A DNA stretch of 64,000 bases from Brachypterus glaber (Eukaryota > Arthropoda > Insecta > Coleoptera > Kateretidae), in NCBI GenBank assembly GCA_958510825.1, contig CAUEHQ010000003.1:62001-126000 (forward strand), in the 5' to 3' direction. Shown here piece by piece: positions 9,556 through 20,149 of the stretch; positions within the stretch are counted from its first letter, which is position 1, and every line of letters begins with the position of its first letter. The notes under the pieces are model-generated. The model was given only the letters and a program-made list of their open reading frames with translations, had not been told where the DNA came from and did not search any database. The position numbers and the translations under genes were made by a program.

Positions 9556-10110
9556 ATGTACAGGGTGATCCAGAATTTCCGCCCTCTTCATTTTTTTCGA
9601 AAATGGTAAAGGATATTAAAAAAAATCATAAAACGTGGTTTATAGTCTCACCTGTACTACATGTAAAATGCCGAATTACTCTTTCATAATAACTCGTTGG
9701 CCCTGTGGCGACCTCCATATTTTGTCCCCATGTTAAACGATTTTTTATTTATGAAATTAAAAGATCTTTAAATTAGAATAGTTAACTTTCATATCTTTTA
9801 TTCTGCGCTCGTTTGTTTTCTAGTTATAAGCTGTCAAAATTTACTTAATTAATTGTTCCTAATTTTTTAATGATTGCAGATATTAAAAAAGTTTAAATGT
9901 TTTACTTTTAGCTTTATAAATACTAATTAATTTTAGTAGGCAAACAATTTAAAAAAGGTCCTAAGCGCCATTTCAACACTAATTATCCATTATTTTAAAA
10001 CTGAATTACTTCATTTGTGATTTTTAAGATGCAGGCATGCATTATATTAATTCTTGCATATTCGTTTTGTGCCTTATATTTATTTAACTATTTTTAATAA
10101 AATAAATATG
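9556..10110. repeat. Dispersed repeat, copy 1 (CAGGGTGATCCAG end)
   Basis: This begins TACAGGGTGATCCAGAATT and is an inverted copy of about 20150-20713 (markers: GGCGACCTCCATATTTTGTCCCCATG at 9709-9735 against its reverse complement near 20540-20575). It is non-coding, and probably the non-autonomous end of a TA-targeting transposon. Confidence 0.8.
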
Positions 10111-10185
10111 TGTTTCTTTAATTTTTTTTGATATGCCCTCGTATTATTCTCTTGATATATTTTTGATTGTTACTAAGTTATTATT

Positions 10186-11746
10186 TAGTAGTAGTAGTTG
10201 TAAATTTTTGGGTTGGCCAAAGTCGGACAACTAGGCCATTTATGGCCCTTTTTTTCACCCCAGGCAATCCCATTTACTAATTTGAGTCCTCCTTGAACCT
10301 TCCCGTCCCTTCAATAAAGGTCAGGATATTGGCTCAGGGGAGATCTCTTAGTTCCTCTTGGTTGACTCTTTGAGTTTCAAAGACTTGCAACCTGATCCTG
10401 TCGTATCTGATACTCGGCTAAGTAATGAGGATGTTTCATCCTCTCCGCACATAGCACATAGCGGACTCTCTAGAATATGAATTGTTGCCAGGTGCTTCCT
10501 TAGCTTGCAGTGGCCCGTGAGGACCCCTACAAGTTGTCTGAGTCCTTCCTTTTTTCAGCAACCAGTCGGTTTTTGATTTGCTTGGGCCATCCAGGAAGTC
10601 CTTAGCTTACCGGCAACCGTCGACAGCCCTCCGTTGCTTGGTATAAGCCCACTCATCGAGAGCGGTCTTTACCTGCTTCCTTGTAACACCCAATATAGGT
10701 TCCGGCCCCGTGCAGGCCATCCCTGATCCGAGTCTTGCAAGTTCATCTGCCTTCTCGTTTCCGGGAATTCCACTATGACCCGGTACCCATACCAGTTAAA
10801 CGTTTTTGGTCCTTGCTAACTCTTCTAAGGCTTCTGCACACTCCCTGACTAGGAGTGACCTAGTGCTGGGTTTGCACAATACCTTTAGAGCAGCATGACT
10901 GTCCGAGCAGATGTATACATCGTGCCCCCGATGCTACCTTATTTCCCTGCGATTTGCCGCCCTGTATGGCATAGACCTCAATTTGGAAGACAGTGGAAAA
11001 GCAGCCAAGTGGAAAACTCTTTTGTAAGTCTAGGTCCTCCACGGAGAATCCTGCCCCAGAGCTTTGGATGCCTTCCATACGCAAGCCGTCTGTATAGCAC
11101 ACCAAAGCATTTGGCGCAAATTGTATTTCTTTTTTTCCCATTCCTCCTTTGTCGGAATCCTGTTACAGAAACTTCTATCGAACTTTAATCGGTCCTCTGC
11201 CTCAATCACTCTGATACTACCAATTGGGATGTCCCTTTCGGAAATATCAGTGATTTTGCCGTGACCGTAGTTCGCCTTCCCGCCCATCCAACTACCAGAG
11301 TCGCTAAGTCTGAGAAAGCTAGCCATTGCCTCCTTCTGAATCCAGATAGAGTGACGGCAGTCCCAGTAGGACCTCTAGAGCAGCCTGGGGCGTTGTCCTT
11401 ATTACTCCGGTGATTCCAAGACAAGCTAGTCTTTGGATTTTCCCAGGTTCTGAGAAATTGTGGTTTTCCTAACACTAGGCCACCAGACCACTGTGTAGAT
11501 TTTTCCCACAACTCGACGTATTTGCCAAAAGGTAGATGTAGACTTTTCAAGGACTTTATCTACATGAGCCTTCCAGCTAAGCTTGGTATCCAGGGTTCCT
11601 CCCAAGTACTTTACTTCCTGAGATAATTCAAGTGTTTTTCCGTACATTCTGGGAGCCCTAAATTATTCTATGTTCCTTCTTTTGGTGAAGAGTATTAGCT
11701 CGGTTTTTGCAGGGTTTACCGATAGGCCGTTTTCTCTACTCCAATT
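10186..11746 (-). mobile_element. LOA/R1-like LINE, damaged 5'-truncated copy
   Basis: The minus-strand 3' portion of the same family as 58685-63222: end of RT, RNase H, C-terminal zinc knuckle and a 3' tail of CTA repeats (TAG repeats on the plus strand at 10186-10197). Homology stops at about 11746 inside the RT. Many small indels break the frame. It lacks about 33 bp that the other copy keeps, but retains a 134-bp segment that the other copy lost (11499-11632). It is clearly more GC-rich than its surroundings. Confidence 0.85.
10300..11550 (-). pseudogene. RNase H and C-terminal part of LOA-like ORF2
   Basis: Fragments include the RNase H entry C-Y-T-D-G (with L in place of S after it) near 11090, W-V-P-G-H-S-G-I-P-G-N-E-K-A-D-E-L-A near 10780-10720, and the C-terminal Cys-rich region near 10440. 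The frame is interrupted several times (for instance near 10970 and 10800), so it encodes no complete domain. Confidence 0.75.
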
Positions 11747-12520
11747 CTCTAAATCTTGAAGGAAATCTTTAAAGCAATTCTTAGCGTACTTATTCTTAGC
11801 GTAATTCGTATCGTACTTCTTACCGGCCTGAATGTAAAAGAAAGAGAGAATTTAGAAACGAATTTATTGAAAAAATTACTTTCTAACATACCTGAGTTCA
11901 AAGGTGGCCGTACATGCGTTTCACGTGTGGATGCGGGGTTTAAATCCGTCATACGACGATTACTGACAAATAGAACGGAACGTACTTAACATAACTCGCC
12001 TGCAATTATAACAAATTTTATAAAATAATCCCTTTTCAGGGTAAACACAATGTTTACTTTAATTATAAAATTGTGACCCACATTACGGTTTGACGTGATC
12101 TCAAAAACAGCGTGCCTGTTGACGGAAGTCAAAAAGTTTCTCTTAATCAAGGAAGTAAAGAAATTGGGCGTAATTTGAAATAATTCCCTGGAGGAATTAC
12201 ACCGGTAACTGAAGGGTAAAAAATTTTAAAGAAAATAATTGGATTCAGGAGGGTTCAGAAAGGACTTAATAATATGTTAACCCGGAATTACTCTTAAATA
12301 TCGATAAATAAGAAAAGTTACGGTTAGATGTATATTAGGTTGCCTACCCTCAAGCATGATAATTCAATTATTTTACTGACTTGAGGAAAACAATTAAGTT
12401 GGCACTACTGAGTTAGTAAATATCACTTATGTTTGACAGTTCGTTTGTTTATCTGATAAAAAATGAGATTTTAATTTGAAAATACTGATAAATGTTTATT
12501 TAAGACGAAAGTTAATGGTA
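11747..12520. other. Sequence between two LINE copies; possible exon inside
   Basis: AT-rich DNA without matches that I can see elsewhere in the window. The only coding-like feature is the candidate exon at 11892-11952 on the minus strand. The segment next to 12520 is the left flank of the LOA-like insertion (target TAATGGTA). Confidence 0.4.
11892..11952 (-). other. Candidate short coding exon with splice donor
   Basis: On the minus strand an ATG at 11952 opens a 20-codon frame (MTDLNPASTRETHVRPPLNS) that ends at CAG followed by GTATGT, a near-consensus 5' splice site. Composition is less AT-rich than the surroundings. No partner exon is identified, so this is a guess; it could equally be part of an unrecognised retroelement leader. 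Confidence 0.2.
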
Positions 12521-13843
12521 ATGGTGTCAGCAAAGCCATGGTAGCAAGAACGCTAAGTAAAATCCAAAGACTAGCATGTCTAGGGATTACTGGCGCTATG
12601 AGGACGACCGCTACAGCCGCGCTCGAAGCCCTACTGGGGCTGCCCCCGCTTCCATCTTGGATAAAGAAGGAAGCGATGGCCAGCCACCTAAGGATGCGAG
12701 ACGCTGGATGCTGGCTGGGAGGAGAGGCAACGTATGGTCACACCAAGATTGCAGAGATCGCTAAAAAGGAAATCCCTATTAGCAGTATCAAAGTGATTGA
12801 GGCTGAAGATCAGCTTAGGTATAACAAGAAATTCACTCTCACAATTCCCAGTAAGGAACAGTGGGAGAGAAAGCAGGCTGCTTTCGCCCCGACATCCGTG
12901 GTGTGCTATACAGACGGTTCCCGTATGGCAAGCACACAGACATCGGGAGCAGGATTCTGCATTGAGGACAGGGAGGTACAGGAAAGCTTTTCGCTAGGAA
13001 TGTACCCCACAGTCTTCCAAGCGGAGGTCTTCGCTATACAGGAGGCGGCAAGGTGTGAGGCAGTACGTTCAGGCAACGAGACAGATGTATACTTCTGCTC
13101 GGATAGCCAGGCAGCTTTAAAAGCTCTTAGCGCACCCGCAACAAGATCCGCTCTGGTGCAGGAGTGCGCTGGAGAGCTGGATGAGCTAGCAAGAACAAAA
13201 AGAATTCACCTTGTGTGGGTACCAGGTCACTGCGGCATTCCAGGCAACGAGAGGGCGGATGAACTCGCCAGACTGGGTGCCGGAAAGCCCTGCCTGGGTC
13301 CTGAACCAATTCTCGGTATCACAAGGAAACAAGTGAAGACTGCCCTCAACGCTTGGGTGGAAAGTCAGCTTAAAGAACACTGGACCGAGCTTAGCGGTTG
13401 CAGGCAGGCAAAGGAATTCCTGACCAGGCCAAGCAAAGCTAGGTCGGTCTGGCTACTAGGAAGGGGCCGAGCAACCATAAGCCTCCTTACAGGGGTCCTT
13501 ACGGGCCACTGTGGGCTTATGCGACACCTAAGCCTCATGCGGACGGTAAACGATCCGACCTGCCCTGGGTGTGGGATGGACGAGGAAACGCCCTACCACT
13601 TCATAGGGGAGTGTGAGGCTCTGGGCAGGCTCAGACAAGACGTCTTCGGAGTGGTAACACTAGCGAAGGAAGAGATGAGCCTCCTAGCCTGGTCAGATGT
13701 TATGAACTTCATCAGAAGGTCTGGCAGATTCAGGAAGAGGGAGGATAGGCAGCAGGTTGGGTAGGTAATCTTGGGGCAGACAAAAAGGGCCATTGGGCCT
13801 ACTTGTCAGGCGTCGGAGCCTACCCACCTTTTACTACTACTAC
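12521..13843 (+). mobile_element. LOA/R1-like LINE, 5'-truncated, second subfamily
   Basis: A 1.3-kb plus-strand 3' fragment ends in ACT repeats (13830-13843) and is flanked by TAATGGTA at 12513-12520 and 13844-13851, an 8-bp target duplication. The protein is clearly related to, but diverged from, the copies at 10186 and 58685, so it is a sister subfamily. The insertion lies beside or within the 3' LTR region of the Gypsy element. Confidence 0.8.
12538..13764 (+). CDS. RNase H and C-terminal domain of LOA-like ORF2
   Basis: An uninterrupted 408-codon frame. After a helical segment (residues 1-110), the RNase H domain begins at V-V-C-Y-T-D-G-S (Asp 1, about residue 123), then F-Q-A-E-V-F-A-I (Glu), C-S-D-S-Q-A-A (Asp) and H-C-G-I-P-G-N-E-R-A-D-E-L-A (His and Asp, about residue 232-245). 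All catalytic positions are present. A C-terminal C-P-G-C-G-M-D-E-E-T-P-Y-H-F-I-G-E-C motif matches the usual CCHC knuckle after RNase H. RT and endonuclease are absent through 5' truncation, so the start codon is fortuitous. It cannot move by itself, but the frame shows little decay. Confidence 0.85.
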   Translation: MVARTLSKIQRLACLGITGAMRTTATAALEALLGLPPLPSWIKKEAMASHLRMRDAGCWLGGEATYGHTKIAEIAKKEIPISSIKVIEAEDQLRYNKKFTLTIPSKEQWERKQAAFAPTSVVCYTDGSRMASTQTSGAGFCIEDREVQESFSLGMYPTVFQAEVFAIQEAARCEAVRSGNETDVYFCSDSQAALKALSAPATRSALVQECAGELDELARTKRIHLVWVPGHCGIPGNERADELARLGAGKPCLGPEPILGITRKQVKTALNAWVESQLKEHWTELSGCRQAKEFLTRPSKARSVWLLGRGRATISLLTGVLTGHCGLMRHLSLMRTVNDPTCPGCGMDEETPYHFIGECEALGRLRQDVFGVVTLAKEEMSLLAWSDVMNFIRRSGRFRKREDRQQVG

Positions 13844-13851
13844 TAATGGTA

Positions 13852-14124
13852 TCTCTAGAAGGTATTTCTGTCTAGGTAATAATAGTCTAATAATAAAATA
13901 TGGATAAAATGTATGCATAGAAAGAAATTACAGGTTAAATAAGTGGAATGGCTTTTAATAACACAAAGGATTTTTCAGTGAGTATTTCCTAGATACATAA
14001 CTAAAATTAGCATGGAACCTAGAATATACCGTCTGGGACGAATATCTTGTGAACCAACATAAAAAAATGTATACTCAGGGTCATAAAGTATGAACATTGT
14101 CACAGAGATGAAATCAACCTAACA
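13852..14124 (-). repeat. 3' LTR start and polypurine tract of Gypsy
   Basis: Read on the minus strand, a purine run GAGGGAAAGGGGGAG (14126-14140) is followed by TGTTAGGTTG, a typical LTR start, at 14124. The LTR then runs left at least to the LINE insertion. No AT-to-TATA assignment is certain. Confidence 0.6.
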
Positions 14125-14421
14125 ACTCCCCCTTTCCCTCCATAGGACGGAAAGTTTCTAAACTTTACGGACGATAACGTATGATATGGAAGAAAAAAAA
14201 AATAAAAATAAAAATAATTTCCACAAAGGAAACAACCGTAACTAACCTTAAGTCCAATAAAGAAGAAAAAAAAATAAACCTGAGAGAAGGCATGAACAAG
14301 CGGGGTTGTTATCAGGAGGGATAAATATGAAAAAAAAAACATCTAATTGACATCAAAAGGAACATCGGTACGATCAGGTTTCAGATCCTGTACGTTCCAG
14401 TTACCCAAAGTTTTTCCATCC

Positions 14422-15645
14422 TTATCCTCCAGTTCGTAGGTCGAATAACCAATTTCTCGTCGAACGACAAAGTCCCACAAACTTAGGTGCCAACTTTGCG
14501 GAGAAAAATTTGGACGCATCCGTGATTACCTTATTTTTCTTCCAGTCACCTTTTTTAAACAAGACATCACGACGACGGAGATTGTAGGTATGGGCATTAC
14601 GCACAGCGGCAGTTTTCAGATGGTTACAAACATCAGAATACATTTTCTGAAATCCTTTCTGACGACGTAACACATCATAATCAGGATCTGACACCTGACG
14701 GATATGATCTAAACCTGAGAGTTTATGCTCTCTCCCAAAATTAACAAAAAACGGAGAATGACCCAAGATTACGTGTCTGCTAGTGCGCATGGCTAATGCA
14801 ATGGATGGTAAATTCCTACACCAGTCTTTGTGATTGTCCTTGATGTAAGAAGAAATCATAGTCTTTACCACTCTATTGGCTCTTTCACAGGGATCGGCCC
14901 TGGGATAGTAATTAGCGGTATAGAAAATTTTGAAATTATATTCTGCACAAAGAGATTGGAATTCCCGTGATTTCATCTGCACACCATTATCACAGATAAG
15001 ATACGTAAGAAATATACCATCCCTCACAGAATTTACCAAATTACGGGCATTAGCAGCACGATGGGGAAAAAGACTAACATACTTACTAAACTAATCACTA
15101 ACTACATGCGTAAAACCTTGTTTTGAACGTGGAAACGGACCTATATAATCTAAACTAATCATTTGCCACGGAGAAGTGATGTTGGGACGAGAACCCATAA
15201 GTCCACGGGAACATTTCTGTTCAACTTTGTGCTTCGCACAAACAGAACATCGATTAACGTAACGTGAGACATCACCTCTCATTAGGGGTTAAGTGTACCG
15301 ATTATGTAACTTCCAGTAGGTTTTGTAAATACCTACATGGCCGGACGTTACATCATCATGAGCTTTAACCAACAAGTTTTTTCGAAAGTCTTTAGGGACA
15401 ACAATTTTCCAATAGTCGGATTTAGACGACAGATCAGAAACATTGTTTAATTTTACATACTTAAATAATATACAATTTTCGATACGAAAGGTAGGAAACC
15501 TTAAAGGGTTTGTCTCCACCTTTTGAAGCAACTTAAGATACCACTTATCGGTAGTCTTAAAAAACAGGGGGGGTTCAGAAATATTCGGGAAATTTCCGGG
15601 AATAGGTCCAGTAGAAACAACATTAACAGAATTGGCAGATACGGG
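14422..15645 (-). pseudogene. Gypsy integrase
   Basis: The zinc-binding HHCC region is visible (H-D-D-V-T-S-G-H-V-G-I-Y, then C-S-V-C-A-K-H-K), followed by S-L-D-Y-I-G-P-F-P (first catalytic Asp, about 15140), L-I-C-D-N-G-V-Q (second Asp, about 14995) and P-C-E-R-A-N-R-V-V-K (catalytic Glu, about 14870). The protein joins retroelement cDNA to the genome. Stops near 15289 and 15040-15090 separate the parts. The C-terminus (R-R-R-D-V-L-F-K-K-G-D) is chromatin-binding-like but not a chromodomain that I can recognise. Confidence 0.85.
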
Positions 15646-15702
15646 AACAGAACGAGACAGCAAATCCGGTATTACATGGTCTACACCTTTTCGATGTATC
15701 AA

Positions 15703-16967
15703 CTCATAGTCTTACGGCTGTAACCGTAAAGCCCATCGAGCCAGACGACCTTGAGGGTCTTTGAGCCAATTCAGCCAAAGAAGAGAATGGTGATCACCTT
15801 TAAATGAGTATATTCAAGGTAGTGACGGAGTTTTTCCACGGCCAAATGACGGAAAGACACTCACGCTCCGTGGTACTTAAATTCCTCTCTTGGGAAGTTA
15901 GGGAACGTGACAAATAGCATATGACTTTCTCGCCAACAACAAACTGTTGGGTCAAACAGGTGCCGACGCCAAATCCGGACGCGTCACATTGAAGAATAAA
16001 AGGACGTCCAAAGTCTGGACACGTAAGAATAGGGGCAGAAACAAGTAAATCTTTAATAGTGCTGAAAGCTTTGTCACATTCGACAGTCCACTTCCAGGCG
16101 ACTTTATTCTTAGTAAGGTGTGTTAACGGAGCTACGATAGAAGAAAAATTAGGTATAAATTTCCGATACCAACTAGCCGTTCCACAAAAGCGACGGTACA
16201 GGAATATTAAGCATAGCACTAACTTTGTCAATATCGGGTTTTAGACCAAACTTATTAACCACGAAGCCAAGAAATTTGAGTTCCGGCCTACAGAATTGGC
16301 ACTTCTCTCGACTCGCTATTAAGCCAGCAGCAGTTAACCGATCCAGAACCTTACCCAATATTTCTAAATGTTGCTCAAACGACTTGGTCAGGATGCTAAT
16401 ATCATCGAGGTAGATTAACACATAGGGTTGCAAATCTACTCCCATAATCTTATCAATAATCCGGGACCATGTCGCCGGTGTATTAGAAAGCCCGAAAGGT
16501 ATACGCTTAAACTGGTATAACCCACGGTTTGGAATCGTAAAAGCAGTATATTCACGGGAGGATTCCTTTACAGGAACGGTCCAGTAAGCAGACTTAATAT
16601 CTAAGGTACTTAAATACCTAGCATCACGAAGCTGATCCAAAATGGAAGCAATTAAAGGTAAGGGATAGGCATCCTTTTTAGTAACTCGGTTAAGTTGCCT
16701 ATAATCGATACAAAAACGGTAAGTTCCATTACTTACGAGACAGATAGGGGAGCTCCAGGCCGACTTAGATGGTTCAATCACACCTTTCTGTAACATCGAT
16801 TGTAATTCTTCATCGATAATTTTCTGTTTAGGCGGGGCTACAGGGTAATACCTTTGGTTGATAGGTTTTGTGTCCGGAAAAACCTCTATCTCATGTTCAC
16901 CTACGGTACAAGTACCAAGACCGGTACCCATGAGAGAAAGCTTGTCCTCTATAAGTTTGGTTAACAC
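15703..16967 (-). pseudogene. Gypsy reverse transcriptase and RNase H
   Basis: The frame 16967-16173 holds the RT with F-C-I-D-Y-R-Q-L-N, L-D-I-K-S-A-Y-W (first Asp), F-K-R-I-P-F-G-L-S-N-T-P-A-T-W and L-I-Y-L-D-D-I (YLDD active site). A frameshift near 16200 leads to the connection and RNase H (16231-15800): F-I-L-Q-C-D-A-S-G-F-G-V-G (Asp) and S-T-T-E-R-E-C-L-S-V-I-W (Glu). A further break lies before the Leu-Leu-Trp-Leu region and H-R-K-G-x-D-H tail at about 15700. Motifs are well kept, but the chain is broken. Confidence 0.9.
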
Positions 16968-17059
16968 ACTCTGTTGATGTTCAGATGATCAGACTCATCA
17001 TTCAAGCAATTGATCTCTGTTGAGTTTTGGTCCTTGCCAGAAAAGCAAATTGTACCATT

Positions 17060-17400
17060 AGTTAAATCAGGCAATATCTGAAATTTTAACTAGAAATCAA
17101 TTCCAAGAATAAGGTGATGGATCAAATCCGAAATAACTAGAACATCAACAACGTGAGTCTTACCCATGAACTCAATAGGAGCGGCCACATAACCTATACT
17201 GGTACATTTCTGACCATTAGCGACGTTACAATCTACGGTATGTGGATTCAGTTTTAATCCTAGAAGCTTAAGCTGTTGCCAGCCGGGGCCACCTACTATA
17301 CTTCGAGAAACGCCACTGTCTAAAAGCCCATTAGGGGTAAACTTAATATATTGATTTGGGGTACCCGAGGGTGCCTTACGACCAGTTAGGTCCTCGCTAG
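17060..17400 (-). pseudogene. Gypsy aspartic protease
   Basis: The translation gives N-G-L-L-D-S-G-V-S-R-S near 17320 (the D-S-G active-site loop) and H-H-L-I-L-G-I-D-F near 17100, the usual second landmark of retropepsins. An in-frame TAG follows directly after G-I-D-F. Its role in the living family is cleavage of the Gag-Pol polyprotein. Confidence 0.75.
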
Positions 17401-17444
17401 GTTAGGGGTAAGTTTCCCGAACGGGACATACAATTGGGGCAAGA

Positions 17445-18836
17445 ACGTTAGGGAACGTACGGTCACGTTAGGGAACCCACAACGGTAACAAAAAATGGTC
17501 TTGGGAGCTTTACACTCTCTGTGCCCATGGCCAACTTGTCGACAGTTATAACAAATTAAGGGACGAGAAGTAATAGCATCACAGGGTGTGTTCAGTATTC
17601 TGGGATGGGTGTTTCTATCAACGGGTTGATAAGAATGAGGGAGGGAGTATAGTGTGGCATATGTATAGGCATAGCCATAGCTAAATTTGAATTCGGGACC
17701 GACTCAGAAGTAGAGACAAATGCAAAATCGGGTTCTACATAGGTATTTCTTTTTCGATTCGGAGGGACATAAGATTCTGTGCGGAACTTTTTAACTTCCA
17801 ATTTTAAACACTCATCTTCTAATTCCTTAAGAGTTTTAACAACAGGAAGTTGCATGGCATAAAAGGGACTAAGATTTCGGGACACAATATCCAGCTGTAC
17901 CGACTGGGACATACCACCATATCTTAATAGCGGACATACAGAAAAGATATTCCACGATACTTTCGGACTGATCCTGAGTACGGTTCATAATATCGGTAAA
18001 TAGACGGGCACGCTAATCGGGGGGTTGATAATGTGACACAAGAAGAGAAGCTAATTCCGACCAATTACTAAACGTATCTCTATTTGCACGGTACCACAGC
18101 AGGGCTTTACCGGTAAAAAGATCTAAGGCAGCGTCATGCAGCTGTTCATCAGTTACATGACGAGCTACCTTAAGTTCTTCCAAACGTTCCAAAAAATTGT
18201 GAACACTCAAGGACTTAGGTTCACCAGAAAACTTTAACTTCCATTCGCTTACAGGAACCGATTTTATAGTGTGGGGACGAAAAGAGACACGAGTAGAATT
18301 TTGTATAGGTACAGGTACAGGTTCGACTTCGGCGTCAGATTCAGAAGAGCTACTGGAGTTAATAGTGCTATCGTCACTGTCTAAATCGACATTTAAATTT
18401 AAACGGGACAGGTCAATTACAGTGTTCGGCTTATAGTGATTCACTTTATCTAATAGATACAATGTATTATCAAGGTATCTCGAGAAGCGGATTGTTCAGG
18501 ACTAAAATCAGTGATTGGGATGCGATCTGTTCGCTTCCATAAATGGACCAAACGTGAAGTAAAGGTCTTACACTCATTATCCTTGTTATTTCCTTGAAAA
18601 CCAGAAATTACAGGAATAAGTTCATCATATTTAGCCTTGACTGTAGTGAGCTCATTTTCAATGTCAAACGAATATTCCGGAAAGGTAATGGATTCTGACT
18701 TCTCTAATTCGAGGCGGGATCTCAGAGCAGCTCTAAGTTGACTTACCTATTTGTCGGTGACAACCAAACCTCGAAGTTACAATTCGTACTGAAGTTCGTC
18801 CTTTTTAAGGCGATGAGAATCTATTCTAAACGCCAT
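17445..18836 (-). pseudogene. Gypsy gag with two zinc knuckles
   Basis: The ATG is at 18836 (M-A-F-R-I-D-S-H-R-L-K-K-D-E-L), starting a SAP-like N-terminal segment. The capsid-like middle (18462-18013) has W-K-L-K-F-S-G-E-P and W-Y-R-A-N-R-D-T-F. The end carries C-Y-N-C-x4-H-x4-C at about 17550 and a partner C-Y-R-C-G knuckle near 17490 for RNA binding. The N-terminal part has two in-frame stops (near 18748 and 18778) and a frameshift near 17950-18010. Confidence 0.8.
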
Positions 18837-19179
18837 TACTTCCAAAATAAAACTGCAGAACAAAATTTAAAAAGAAATAGGGTATGGCGGGTATTATCCT
18901 TGTTATTTCCTTGAAAACCAGAAATTACAGGAATAAGTTCATCATATTTAGCCTTGACTATTTTCAATATCAAACGAATATTCCGGAAAGGTAATGGATT
19001 CTGACTTCTCTAATTCGAGGCGGGATCTTAGAGCAGCTCTAAGTTGACTTACCGATTTGTCGGTGACAACCAAACCTCGAAGTTCCAATTCGTACCGAAG
19101 TTCGTCCTTTTTAAGGCGATGAGAATCTATTCTAAACGCCATTACTTCCAAAATAAAACTGCAGAACAAAATTTAAAAA
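18576..19179 (-). repeat. Tandem duplication of gag 5' region
   Basis: Copy A (18576-18873, attached to gag) and copy B (18893-19179) are nearly identical direct repeats of about 295 bp that contain the gag ATG (18836 and 19142). Copy A has two stop codons. Copy B is open for 73 codons but runs out of frame at the junction and lacks 11 bp. The linker 18874-18892 resembles the leader minisatellite (GGTATGGCGGG), hinting at a slippage or microhomology origin. Confidence 0.85.
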
Positions 19180-19194
19180 TTATTGTGAGGTAAT

Positions 19195-19290
19195 ATGACA
19201 CAGTAAGGTATGGTGGTATAACATGGAATAGTAGGGTATGGTGGGGTGATATGGCACAGTAAGGTATGGAGGGGTGATATGGCACAGTAT
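19195..19290. repeat. About 31-bp minisatellite in Gypsy leader
   Basis: Three imperfect units around ACAGTAAGGTATGGTGG and GGGTGATATGG. Confidence 0.75.
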
Positions 19291-20034
19291 ATTAAAGTAA
19301 GGGAAAGATATTTTTTGGACCCGAAAAAAAAACAACCAAAACTACGGTAATCTAATTCGCACAAAAAAAAGGTAGAAAATAAAATATTTACCAAATAACT
19401 TTTAAAATATATATATATATTTTTTTCCTTAATAACCGTATTTATTTATTTTAAATCGATTTCCCAAAAGAATATATATTTTTTCAGGACAGGAAAGGCA
19501 AAAAAACTGGAGGTAACGTATAACTGATTGTCCACACGGCAAAACAGTTCTTTACTTACTGAACGCGAAAGAGAGAAAAACAAATTCACACTTGGAGATT
19601 TTCTTATTACCCGAGGGGGCAAAAAAACTTCGCGAGGTAAAACAATAGTCAGTCACTACCCTAATTCTGGTTGAAACTGCCAAACCAGCGTTCTTTTTCT
19701 GATTACGATCACAACTTCTTTCCAAAGTTTAAAAACAGGGGTGATAACAACAATGTCTAAGAAAAGCTAGGGTTAATAGTTTGGACCTTGGTGTGCTATT
19801 TTTTTCAAATAGCCACCCGCTAAAAATAATTTTGTTGCTAATATTCAACCAATTTTTCCCAAATTTTTTTTTTGTATTACAACAAAATAAACCAATATAA
19901 TTTCTCTTTATTCTTTTTTTTTCTTTCGATACCTTACAAAGACTACACAGGGTGTACTAGCGAAACCCAAAAAACTTAATTGACCACTTTGGGTGAAATT
20001 CCTCCTTTGGGCAATTTAACCACGATGGGCAATT
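19291..20034 (-). other. Gypsy leader, no gene
   Basis: Untranslated region between PBS and gag. It contains poly-T runs and a short TA tract (19410-19419). Nothing coding is seen. Confidence 0.5.
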
Positions 20035-20052
20035 TAATCACGTTGGGCGCCA
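20035..20052 (-). promoter_or_regulatory. Primer-binding site of Gypsy
   Basis: Minus strand TGGCGCCCAACGTGATT, a typical Gypsy-class tRNA-primed site. It lies 5 bases inside an LTR-like end (...GTGTTGCA) at 20058. The tRNA species is not assigned. Confidence 0.65.
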
Positions 20053-20149
20053 AATTTTGCAACACGCCTTTTCGGCGATGCCGTTATTATTAAATTTCAT
20101 ATCAAATTCTTGGTAAATATTTCCATGACAACAGTTTATTAATAACATT

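Noticed and set aside
14100..14342. 80-codon minus-strand frame near the Gypsy 3' end
   Set aside because: Phe/Leu-rich translation of poly-A/T runs overlapping the polypurine tract and LTR start.
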